A stretch of 64,000 bases of DNA from Cornus controversa (Eukaryota > Streptophyta > Magnoliopsida > Cornales > Cornaceae), in NCBI GenBank assembly GCA_026545225.1, contig CM048845.1, forward strand, positions 101,056,033 to 101,120,032, in the 5' to 3' direction. The notes beneath the pieces were generated by a model that was not told the origin of the DNA, made no database searches, and worked only from the letters and a program-made list of their open reading frames with translations. Position 1 is the stretch's first letter, and every line of letters begins with the position of its first letter. This document shows, piece after piece, positions 1-11,100 of this stretch. The translations under genes were made by a program, and so were the position numbers.

Positions 1-949
1 AACATTTTTAAGATATGGCAAAGAAGTAATCGATGGTGAGCATCCATGAGATGGACTCGGAGTCATAGAACTCCATTTTTAGTTACTTTTGTTATTTGAC
101 ACGTCCAGGATGAGGACTTAGTGCATATTGATATGTGTATGGAAACTTAGACTCTAATTATGTTGCTATGTTGCTTTCCTATTGCAAGAATATGTTATGA
201 TTATATTTGATGATTTCATACCTTATATGTATGTGTTGAGCATAATAAATGCTAGGGGTTGAGAATGATGATTCACAATTCTATTTAAAATTTTTGTTGT
301 GCATGTATATTATTATTGGTATGATTGAGTTGAAGGGGAGATATTATTCATGTTTTAATGTTGTATGAGGTGATTTGAGGATTGGAAAAACAATTAGAGT
401 ATGAGTTCCATATATGGTGAACACTTGAGGAATTCTGCAGAAGTTCAAGCCCATGGTAGTTTGAGGTGGCTCAAAGTGCAGTTTGAAACGTCTTATAAAT
501 TTTGAGGTGGCTCAAAGTGTAATTTGAGGTGGCTCAAAGTGCAGTTTGAGGCAGCTCATAAATTTTGAGATGGCTCAAAGTGTAATTTGAGGTGGCTCAA
601 AGTGTAGTTTGAGGCGTCTCATAAATTTCGAGGTGACTCAAAGTGCAGTTTGAGGTGGATCAAAAAGTCTTTTGGAAAGCATTGCTTTCTTCTGAAAGTT
701 TGAGGTGGCTCAAACGGAAGTTTGAGGCGCTTGAAAATCCAGTGCTCCTCAAAGGGGTGGAATTTAATAATTTGAGAATGGACATGAATATTTATGAATG
801 CATGGATCGATGTGAGGCCCATTGTGATGAATAATGATGAATATACACATAGATAATCATGTGCATATGATTAGCTTCTGCGATTATATGGTGTTAATGT
901 TTTACTTAATCACCCTCGATTTTTGGGTATTAAAAATTGGGGCGTGACA
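1..949 (+). mobile_element. 3' part of a Ty3/gypsy-type LTR (left end outside window)
   Basis: AT-rich non-coding sequence that ends in GGGGCGTGACA at 949, an ending typical of plant gypsy LTRs. Immediately after it comes GTACAGTTTGC, which is homologous (reverse complement) to sequence at about 43.43 kb inside an unrelated LTR. The border at 949/950 is therefore an insertion junction, with GTACA as the likely target-site sequence. The left end, and so the left target-site copy, lies outside the window. Only the junction and the ending motif support the gypsy assignment; no coding domain is present. A 63-bp tandem repeat lies inside. Confidence 0.5.
452..660 (+). repeat. 63-bp tandem repeat with palindromic core
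   Basis: About three and a half copies of a roughly 63-bp unit, starting with TGCAGTTTGA and containing TTTGAGGTGGCTCAAA twice per unit. The core TTTGAG-N4-CTCAAA is an inverted repeat, so each unit can form small hairpins. Degenerate copies continue to about 735. The repeat lies inside the gypsy-type LTR and does not encode a recognisable protein. Confidence 0.75.
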
Positions 950-1545
950 GTACAGTTTGCTTTTCACCTTTAAGGGAAGCTCTATAGTGGAAACTTCAAG
1001 AGATGCTCTTGAGGCATGGATGTAGGCAAGAGGGTGTAAAAATTATGGCTTCACTTGGTTTACATTTCTCTATCCTTAAACTCCTTTATTTGATAGCATT
1101 TCATTTGTTTAAATTCCACATGCTTTATATATGAATGTTATAAGTTTATATGTTTTAATTTATATGAGGAAGATGAGATGAATTCTTGTAGTATATTGAT
1201 TGAGTTATGAAATTGTTTAAATTGTTAATTGATTGAATATTTATTTGATTATTTTTTTTACCATTCAATTTGCATATCATGTGTTTGATAAATGCACAAT
1301 TAAGATTTTCACACACTATAAACATAATATGTTGCACTTACATTTTTTGTATCCACTAGATTATTTAAGTGCATAATAGATAGAGCATTATCATTCCCAC
1401 TTGTTGAATACATAAGTTCACTAAATGTTTGACAAAAGTTCACTCAAGTTAATTTTTGTCAAAACAAGCTAAACTGAAAAGGTTACATCGTTTACCATAG
1501 ACCCTATTCACCTCATCCCTAGGGTCAATTATTGGGTAATAATAT
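950..1545 (+). mobile_element. Sirevirus-like (Ty1/copia) LTR fragment, 3' end
   Basis: Homologous over its length to the reverse complement of 42,164-43,440. Shared landmarks are TTTGCTTTTCACCTTTAAGG, GGAAACTTCAAGAGATGCTC, CAATTTGCATATCATGTG, and the terminal CCCTATTCACC followed by CCCTAGGG, which resembles the LTR ends of many plant copia elements. The 5' part was separated by the LTR insertion ending at 949. The hAT insertion present in the other copy (42,679-43,346) is absent here, so this copy shows the empty site. Confidence 0.6.
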
Positions 1546-1555
1546 ATATATATAG

Positions 1556-2221
1556 AGGGAAAGCTAACCTCCCCACCTTTATGGGGAGGACACCAGCACC
1601 ACCCCATTCCTACAACCACCACTACCACTATGTGTATTTCGGTGGGATCCACCATCCCCACCTCTAACCCCACAACCACCACTATTATTGTATATTCCAG
1701 TGAATGACTGTAACCATGGTGGTTGTCAAAAATCTAGCCTCAAGCACCATAATTTGTGCGCCGCCACCACCATCTTTACCCCACCACCATTACTTTATGT
1801 ATATATATTCTGACAAAAGAACTGCGTCGACATTCTCGCGCTCGGTGGTGGCTATGAGATTGGTCTTGACATGGTGGTAGTGTCGAGATTAGGGCACGAT
1901 ATTGGCGATGTGGTTCACGGTAGCAGTGGCGTGATTTTTGACATAGAGACTGTGGGTTTTATGGATTTCGGCATAGTGATAAAGAGAGAAATGGGGAGAC
2001 GATTCCAATTGAAAGGATTTAGCAAATTGATAGTATGACTTCCATGGATTTCGACATTGAGGTAGAGAGACAAATTGATAAAGAGAAATAATTACATTAG
2101 AGAGAATTGGGGTGCATATTTATTTTGATATCAAATTACACCAATACCCTTGGTGTTGATGTTTTTTAAAATTCTATTAACTGGTACTTTTGTCTAAAAA
2201 AATGTGGGGAGGTTAGCTTTC

Positions 2222-2224
<3 letters not shown>
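1556..2224. mobile_element. Non-autonomous DNA transposon with perfect 21-bp terminal inverted repeats
   Basis: The left end AGGGAAAGCTAACCTCCCCA(C) at 1556-1576 is matched exactly by its reverse complement at 2204-2224. The 669-bp body has no coding capacity: it is rich in CCACCA/GGTGGT runs and carries no transposase-like reading frame. Both flanks are TA microsatellite, so a TA-rich target duplication cannot be measured. The superfamily is not determined. Perfect ends suggest fairly recent mobility. Confidence 0.75.

Positions 2225-2270
<46 letters not shown>
2225..2270. repeat. (TA)n microsatellite
   Basis: About 23 TA dinucleotides directly abutting the right terminal repeat of the TIR element. 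Confidence 0.9.
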
Positions 2271-2275
<5 letters not shown>

Positions 2276-2458
2276 TGAGCATAATACATTTTTGTTATGA
2301 TCTAAAGAATTGGTTCTTCATTATTGCCAATTCTATTTTGTTCCCAGTAAAATACAAATTTGAGATTGATTAAAAATTAATGATGTTTTAGAGAGAGAAA
2401 ATGTAAAAGGGATAAGGGGAGATATGGTAAGGTTAATGGTTGATGTAGTTAATTTTAC

Positions 2459-2461
<3 letters not shown>

Positions 2462-2526
<65 letters not shown>
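2462..2526. repeat. (TC)n(TA)n compound microsatellite
   Basis: About 14 TC units run straight into about 16 TA units. The translatable poly-Tyr/Ile and Glu/Arg frames across it are repeat artefacts. Confidence 0.9.
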
Positions 2527-2531
<5 letters not shown>

Positions 2532-2723
2532 TTGGATTCATTTTAACTTTTTAAATCTGAAAAGAATACTAATGTATTTTCATCAAGGGAAAGGACAAAT
2601 ACATGTCTTTATTTGACTTCAATATTGTTCATACCACTTAAATCTATTTATACTATGTCAGTGGACAAATCCACGTCTAAAGTAAGAATATAATCCTTGT
2701 AAAGATTCAAAATGGACCACAAC

Positions 2724-3266
2724 CTAAGAAACATGGATATGGATACGGGATACGGGTACGACACAATACTGGTATGTCGATACGACAAATCCAAAAAAAA
2801 AAGACACGGGTACGGGCAAGATACGGCAATATAAAGATAATAAATTATATTTTTATATATGCAAAAAATGAGTAATTAACATTTCTTTATAAAATATTAT
2901 CATTAACAAACAAAATAAGAGTTAAGAGTCATTGTATAATTAACATGAATGAATTTTGTACTAAATCATGATATTTATCTCAACACTTTTTTTTAAATGA
3001 ATTTTAAACTTTTATTAACAATTATAATATGATATTTTCATGTTCAAAACTTGTTAAAAATGCGTTTTGAAGTATTCAAAAAATATCAGATATGTGGTGG
3101 AAGTATATGAGAAGTATCGGATACGTGTTAGAAATAAAAAAAAAATTTAATTATGGATACGTTTATGAAATATTAGACACGTATCCGGGAGTATCCAAGG
3201 AGTATCGGTATCAGATATGGACACGATATGAATACGTTACTCTTGTAGAAGTATCCATGCTTCCTA
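2724..3266. mobile_element. MULE-like MITE, family A copy 1 (9-bp TSD)
   Basis: The left end CTAAGAAACATGGATATGG and the right end ATCCATGCTTCCTA form imperfect terminal inverted repeats. Both ends carry many GATACG/CGTATC words that can pair across an AT-rich centre. The flanks are GACCACAAC (2715-2723) and GACCGCAAC (3267-3275), a 9-bp target-site duplication with one change, as expected for Mutator-like elements. Relatives occur at 14,836-15,318 and 48,751-49,387. No transposase is encoded. Confidence 0.75.
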
Positions 3267-3540
3267 GACCGCAACGTTACAAAGATTCAAGATAGAGAAT
3301 AAAAAAGGGTAAGTTACATTGACCACCTTTCTAATTAAGCAAAATTACATAGACTTACCATATGTCTTCAAAAGTTACACTAACCTCCTTGTCACACTTT
3401 GTTTTTGGAAGGCTTTAATGGAAGTTGTAGTGTTATTTAATTTGCCTTAACATTTAAAATAAAATTTTATTTTCCCTAGGCATATTTTAATAACAAAGTG
3501 TCATTCTAAACATTTTTTTTTGAAAGGTAACTGTAATTGT

Positions 3541-4036
3541 ATTTAGACCAAATTGCACTAAGCCCCTATATTATAAAAAGTTACAAAATACCCCATTTAT
3601 TTATTTATTTTTTGTGTGTGGCAACAAACACCTTCAATTTATCAAAAGTTAAAAATTACTCCCCTCTGGCAGCCGAATGTTGGAATTTTTGTGTAAAAGT
3701 GGTCACGTGTAATGCATGTGACACACGAGCTTATTGTTTTGATGAAAATATACCCTTACGTATGTCCATGTTACCATTTACAATTTATTTTTCAAATAAA
3801 AAGTTGAGGGTATTTGATACACGTGTAAGGGTATTTTCATCAAAACAATCAAGCCCATGTCATGTGCGTTGCATGTAACCACTTTAACACCAAAATTCCT
3901 ACATCTGCGATCTGTTTACCAAATGGAGTAATTTGTAACTTTTAGTAAATTAAGGGTGTTTGTTACTACAAAAAAAAAATTTAGTAGAAGGGGGTATTTT
4001 GCAACTTTTTGATAGTCTAGGGGGTTTACTATTTAT
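3541..4036. mobile_element. Foldback MITE, about 500 bp
   Basis: The two halves are imperfect reverse complements over about 200 bp each. Left landmarks AAAAAGTTACAAAATACCCC, AAACACCTTCAATTTATC and TGTTTTGATGAAAATA are mirrored on the right by TATTTTCATCAAAACA, AATTAAGGGTGTTTGTTAC and GGGGTATTTTGCAAC. The reading frame across it is incidental. The exact ends and the target-site duplication are uncertain. Confidence 0.7.
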
Positions 4037-4263
4037 AAGAGAGCTTTAGAGAACCTAAATGAGGACCCGGAGAAAAACATCATGTCAGCATGACATTTGG
4101 TTCGTCCACTAAATCGGCCTGACCATCCGATTAGATCATCGTATGGTGCGGGCGTGCCAGACCTGTTTAGTCAGCTCAAAGATATATGAAGAGTGACCGA
4201 ACATAGTATCTCCTTTGAGAAATGGGGATCAAGCTATCAGGTTCTTTTTTGCCTAAACTTCAA

Positions 4264-4375
4264 GGACTTTAGTGCAAAAGAATTGTAAGACTAAATCATA
4301 GAAATGAGAAAGGTAGAAAGGACTTTAGTGCAAAAGAATTGTAAGATTAAATCATAGAAATGAGAAAGGTAGAAA
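4264..4375 (+). repeat. 56-bp perfect-spaced tandem duplication
   Basis: GGACTTTAGTGCAAAAGAATTG... occurs at 4264 and again at 4320, with one substitution (GACTAAATC versus GATTAAATC). It looks like a recent local duplication in intergenic DNA. Confidence 0.9.
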
Positions 4376-6521
4376 GGAGAAGATTTACAATACACCCGAT
4401 GAATCTAAGCATTGTGTGCACAACACGTAAGATCTAGTTAAAACTCATTAACATATATCTTGTATGAGCTGAACCAATTGAAATACTCGTTCATCCTTGA
4501 ATAAAGAATGAAAAAGTCCTTGCCCATATCAAATACCTCAGCTCATCTCCTCCTTAATTCAGATGCCTATTCCAATCAACCTCCAAAATTTACCCAAAAC
4601 CGCATGAAACATTTTTACGATCATTCCCACGTGTCATACTTTGGACAATCCTAATCCTAATCATTGCCACAGTGGCAGCCAAGTGGAGTCAGTGCCAACA
4701 CATTCTAAACATTATTTTGTTGACATTAATTTTTAACATTAACAGCAAAACATATGTTACCAAATAAAAAATTTCAAGGATGGTGAGTGCATGTAATTTT
4801 TGAACATAAGAGAAGATCTATGTTATTACACTTAAATATAGAAAAGGTGATTATAATTTACCAAAAACAGAGAAGAAAAAAAAAAGAACACTTCCAAGTG
4901 GGAATTCCCAACCATTGGTCTACTCAACCACCCATACGATCGGCACATTCTGGGAAATGTCGTGTAATATTGGGTTAAGGAATTTTTATCTCTTACTGTA
5001 TATGGGTAGCTATCTCCCTTAATTTTGTGTTAGTATAAGGTGTAGATAGCGAGTTGTTTGTTAGTCATGCATGTTTGTTTGGTTCATCTAGTTGACCTAC
5101 TTGTTTTAGGGGCTATATTTCTTCTCTGGTCATGTATGTGTTTCCTTATGCAGACAATTATTTGAACAAAATATGTACTCATTTGTTTCAAAATAACTGC
5201 TCTTTATTATTATTTTTCCCCTTTTTGAGATGTCTAAGAATAAGCATCCTTTCTAAAAATCAATGTAACAAAGCATAAATTTTCCTAAATTAGTTACCCT
5301 TATATTTGAAAACTTTTTCAAACTAATAACGGTGGCTACACTTAATTGTCTTGAAGAGTTATGTGCTATTTGATAACGTATTTCAACACTTAATTCTAAA
5401 TGGATTAACTGTTTTTCTAATAAAGTGCATTTGATAACACATTTTAAAAATTATTTATAAAAAATAAATATCACTTTCCATTTTTCCATGATATTTGTTT
5501 TTGGGATTAAATGACTGAAAAAAAATTTGAAGTGAAAATCATTTTGTGAGCCCAAAAATATTTGGGATCTAGCAGCAATAGTATCAGAGTTTCCATTGGT
5601 GCACAACAATGAGTCCTAAACGATAGTAGGGTTTTTAGCTGAACACTAGATTAGCCATTTATAATAAAGGCTGGAGTCTGGAACAGTAACCCAATAAATT
5701 AGATGAAATGTAAATGGAGCCCATCTTTTTTTTCAATTATAAACCAAATATCTATTACTTAAACAGATAATTAGTCAATAATGTTAAATAAAACCTAATT
5801 CCATATGCACAGATTTACAGTATATGATCTTGCAACATGATATATTGGGTCACTCAGTTAAGGCTTGATGAGCTCGCCTTATTAATTTTTTTCCTGTTAG
5901 TTTTAGTAAAGGTTTAATGAAGAATGAGTCATAGATTAACCCGTATGAGTGGCCCAGTGGATAAGTGGTCTTCTAGGACAAGTCAACGCAAAAAATCAGG
6001 ATATGAGTTTAAATGATATATGTGGTTAGCGGGTGATTGCAAGTATCCGATCTTTTCGTTTCAAAAAAAGAAGATGAATGAGCCATGGGTTTATTACTAT
6101 GTTTAGGGGTGTGGCATAGTTAACATTCTTAGTTATAAAAGGTTTTAGTAATGAAGATAGAACCATAATTAATTTTTATTGTTTATTCTCGGTTAGTATC
6201 TGATTATTTATGCATCCAATTATGGAACTACAACCTACAAAGCAGTTAAGAAATTAACATTTCCAGGTTAGAAATGGCAGTGTTAAGAAGGAAGGAAGCA
6301 TGACTTTTAAAGGCAACTAGTAACTCATTAGGTTATAAAGAAAGTAGTAAGCTACGAAAAGAAATAGAACACAAGAAGTGGTTAGGTGTTTATATATATA
6401 TATATTCCTCATAAAGTTTCATCATTTATATATATTTGAGATTATAACAAAAAGTAAACTTTTAAAGCCATCAAAAGAGTAATTCCTCCAAAATTTGTGA
6501 ATGAAACCCCATAAGACAACC

Positions 6522-6558
<37 letters not shown>

Positions 6559-7650
6559 TACGTGTGATATAAAACTTCTTATTTTAAAAATCATAAAATT
6601 TTTTGTCAGATCCATATTTTTCAAAACCCACCATTGAGATATACGGTATACTTGAGACTCCTCCAACTAGTCTCATGCTCGCCAAAGTTCAAAAGCAAAT
6701 AGCAATTAAGATATATAGTATGATGTAGGTGAAACTAATGTATATTGGTTGGATATGCATTGCTTCAGAGTTCAGAAGCAAAAATAAATTAAGATATCAT
6801 ATATGTGAAACTAATGTATTTTGGTTGGATACGCATTGATCTTAGACTCTGATTTTTTAACTTGAAATTTGACAAGCGCAATGTGTATAGATAATTAGTT
6901 CATCTAATGACCATAGGTTTGACAAAATCCGAGTCCCACAAAAGATTATAAAAAGGTGTAAGAATAATAAATTTACACCAGATTGAAATTAATTAATTCT
7001 TCCTATATGTGTGCATATATACATATACATATATACACACGCACACTCCTCTTGTGCAAATTTATTTTCGGGAAAATTTAGATTATTAGGATGTGGATTT
7101 AGACTGTAAAAGAATAGAATGAATATGCTTCAATTATTATTATTTTTTGCACCAAGTGATTTTTCTCGTACTAGAATGAATTAAAATTTCCGAATGATTT
7201 ACTAAAAAAATATTTGCTTGACTGATAAAATTATTGCATTAATTTTATGAGAGGCATTTCTATAAATAAAAATGAGAACTAAAATAATACCATAAGTAAT
7301 TTTTACTTGATAGCTGTAAATTAAAATAAAATAAAATGAGAATGTTATGTATTTTTTAATCAAAAGAATCTAAATGAGTTAGTTTTGCACCAAAAAGAAC
7401 TCCATCATTATGGAGTCGACACGTGTAAATCCAAAGGTCTAAAATGCCACTTTTTAAGGTTGTTCTTGATGTCCAGCAGACATTACAAAGTAAAACGAAA
7501 AAGAAGTAAATAAATAAAGAAATATGTTTTGTTTGTGTATATCTATATATTAACATAGCATATGAATATTTTTATTTAATGTTCAGGTGGAATCCGTAGA
7601 ATATGGTTGGATTCAGTGGATCAAAAACCTGGATTTTTAACTGAAGTGAG
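4376..7650. other. Intergenic stretch without recognised gene
   Basis: AT-rich sequence with a (TA)n run at about 6522-6556, a degenerate SINE-like patch (listed separately), and partial MITE-like text around 5340-5470 (GTGCTATTTGATAACG and GTGCATTTGATAACACA). No conserved coding frame was seen on either strand. Confidence 0.6.
5945..6073 (+). mobile_element. Degenerate tRNA-derived SINE-like sequence
   Basis: TGAGTGGCCCAGTGGATAAG resembles a pol III A box (TGGCnnAGTGG). GAGTTTAAATGA about 40 bp further on resembles a decayed B box (GGTTCGAAT type), and the segment ends in an A-rich tail (AAAAAAAGAAG). It is too diverged to be a working tRNA gene. The assignment rests on the box spacing and tail only. 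Confidence 0.4.
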
Positions 7651-7699
7651 GAAAGGACCAGGTAGAACAAGGTAACCTAAGATAGATAGATAGTCTAAC

Positions 7700-7891
7700 C
7701 CAAGAGGGTTTCCATCTCTCTCTCTCTACTTTATTCCCACTGTTTTCTTATCTCTTTTGGTGCCCTCAAACACACAGACACTTCTAAAAGTGGTTCAACC
7801 CTTAACTAAGAGTAGAATATATATCTAAAGAGAGAAAGTATAGTTACATTTAGAGAGAGAAAGAGTCAGAGAGAGAAAGAGAGAGAGAGTA
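7700..7891 (+). promoter_or_regulatory. Putative 5' leader / core promoter region of the SEP-like gene
   Basis: A TC tract (about 7715-7727), a TATA-like ATATATAT about 70 bp before the ATG, and a long GA tract (about 7852-7889) ending just before the start codon. Pyrimidine/GA tracts in the leader are common in plant MADS-box genes. The transcription start cannot be fixed from sequence, and I saw no perfect CArG box here. Confidence 0.35.
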
Positions 7892-8113
7892 ATGGGGAGA
7901 GGAAGAGTAGAGTTGAAGAGGATAGAAAACAAAATCAACAGGCAGGTGACATTTGCTAAGAGAAGGAATGGACTTCTTAAGAAGGCTTATGAGCTCTCTG
8001 TTCTCTGTGACGCAGAGGTTGCTCTCATCATCTTCTCTAGTCGTGGAAAGCTCTATGAGTTCTGTAGTAGCTCTAGGTATATATATATATATATATACTC
8101 TCACTCTCTCTCA

Positions 8114-8184
<71 letters not shown>

Positions 8185-11100
8185 ATATACACATACATGA
8201 ACATTTTGCTTCTCTCTTTCTTGTTTGATTTTCTTCATTTAGATTTGTTTTTATCCAACTGTTTTAGTCTGTTTTTCTGCAAGATCTGTATATCTTTGAT
8301 CGTTTCAACAGCATTTTTTTTTAATAACATATATATACTTGCATTTTCTAGATTTATGAAGTTCTTGTTTTGACCTATATTTTTTCTTTTCTATATTTTA
8401 GTTCTTATATTTTTACATATTTGTACATGAAATGAGCTTTCTTTGTTGCTCTTATATATGAAGATTTGTCAGTTTTTATTTGTTGGATATATTTAATGTT
8501 TAATTGTTTCTGTTTAGTTTTTAGGGTTGTTACATGAACTTTTTGAGGTTTTTTTTTGTTGGATTACATGATATATGTTAAGATATAGAAATGTTTGTTT
8601 ATGTGTATAACTATGTTTCTTGGGTAATTAACATGAAGAAGGGTGTATCTTGGCCCTAATTGCTATTTGTATGTATAAGAGAAGACTATTAAAATAGATT
8701 CACTGTTAAGATTTGATTTACAGTTCGATGTGATGTTTTGCAGTTTGAGTCTGCTTCACTTTGTGGTTCATTAATGAATTCTTTTCACAAAGAGACAATA
8801 AAAGGCTACCTGTTTAGTACTTTGGTTCTAAGGCTGCAAGTATCTTCAAGCCCTAAAAGTTCATAAAATAATTTTCTGGACTTTTCTTTAATTTCTCACA
8901 ACCTTCTTTTCTATTCCCTTATTATTATATTATTAAATCGATCTACAACTATTATTATTAAATCTACAACTATTATTATTATTATTATTATTATTATTGT
9001 TATTATCTTCATCATGATTATCAATTTATATCAATTTAATTGTGAATCTCAATCCACTATAATTATCATCTGAAAAGTGCAGCTGTACATCTATAGTATG
9101 ATTTGGATCAAGGTGCAAGTTGCTAGTGCTCGGAATATATATTTAAAAAAAAACTTATATTTTTCGGTAAGTTAAAAGAAAAAAAACTTTACCACGCTTC
9201 ATAAATCATTTTTTTCTATTCTTTTATGATTAGGACATATCTTCTCTAGCTTGAATATAATTATCTATTCTTGTTGATGATTCATTATTATGTTTTCTTT
9301 GCCCTTCAGTTAAAATGTGAAACTTGTGCCTCATAAATTGGATTGAATGTGCTACAAGATCGATCGTCTTCATCGTCATTATTTCACTTATATATATAAA
9401 AAAGTTTTCCCTCCTTCAATTACCATCTTTAATCTCAACCTTGAAAGAGGTTAACTGTTCAACAAAAAAACAGAAGAGACTAAATGTTATGCATGTCAAT
9501 GCAGATCCTTTGCCTCCTAAATTTAGCCTTCTTTATGTTTCTTTTATCTAATGTGGTCACTTAGTATGATATGAAAATGATTTGACGATTTCCATGAGTG
9601 TATCAAGTTCTTGAAAAGCTATTACTTTGATCCTATATATATATCAAAATTAGTGACAGACTTGATTTTTGACATTAATTTGCACAAAGTCAATGCAAAA
9701 TGATGATAAAAAATGATATATATCAGATAATTTAAAGTTTTTCAAGTTAATTATACAAATGAAATCTCTACCTAAGTTAGTTATCCCCAATTGGCATTAA
9801 TTTGCTTGATTTTCTGAAGAAAAAGAATTGAAAAAAAATTCTTATTATTTCTTCAGTCCAATCCCGTTGGCATTTGGATCATTTTTTAAATGAAAAAGTG
9901 GTTTTTATTTTACTAGATGCAACATATCCACTTTCTATTCTTAGTTGTTGAGGACATGAAATTGTGAAGTGCATTCCTCTAGAAAACCCTAATTTTTTTC
10001 TTCAATTTTCTAATACAACTGCATGATGAAAATTTATTTAGCTGGAGATTTAGTGCACACATTTGAGTCCAGAATCATCTTCTTGCACACATAAATGATT
10101 GATCCTTTTTTTTTCATTAATATGTGAACTTCTCATGCTTATGGTTATTCCATTTTTTTTTCTTCTGATAATGTGGAATTTTTCCAACCATGTGCCCTTT
10201 GAAAAACTGGCTGCAAGGTAAATCTTGGATGTGAAAGTTGGCCCCCAAACCAAGCACACCAATTTTTGAGTATTTTAGCCCGTTCCCATCCACTGCTGCT
10301 ATGCCTTGGGGGAGGTTATTCATCTTTTAGTACATCTTATAGCTTATTGCTCCTTCATGCTCAATGTATGATTTCTTTAGTACCTTGAACATCGATTATG
10401 TACTTAGGTGTTGTTTGATAAAATTGAAAATTTTAATAGCTGGATTTTAAATGCTAAAGTTTTGAATAATTGTAAATTGACTTTTCTATTTTGATATTTC
10501 TTTAGATTTTAAATGTTTCTCAAAGCTAATTAAATTTTTTATTCTATTTTAAGTGACACTTACTTTTTAAATGATATTCGAAACACGTTAAATAAGAAAC
10601 ACTCTTAATAGAATATGCACTTAATTCAATGATCAGAATTAAGTGCTGAACGACTGAGTTCTCAAACAACACCTATATTCTATATGTTAGATATCTACAT
10701 ATACAAGTGTTTGACATTTCGAATATATGTGTGTGTGTTAATTTTACTTTAAAAGTTTTTGTTGTATGCATTGGCCAGCTTTTGGATAACCTCAATAATG
10801 TTCTCACAATGGCTATATCTTTCTTCCATTGTAGCATGCTTAAAACACTTGACAGGTACCAAAGGTGCAGCTACGGTGCACTGGAAGCCAGCCAACCAGT
10901 GAATGAGAACCAGGTAGTTTCCTTTTGTTGTAAAGACATTCATACCATAAATTTAGGATTTTTTCCTTCTCGATTATTGACATATATATTATGATATTCA
11001 ATGCCCTTTAATTTACTTATCATCTTCAACCAAATCTTTTGTCTAGGGTACATATATATATATATGCAACTGTGTGAATATATGCATTTACTTTAACTCA

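Noticed and set aside
5945..6073. tRNA gene
   Set aside because: A- and B-box-like words are present, but there is no acceptor-stem pairing or anticodon loop. Kept only as a SINE-like candidate.
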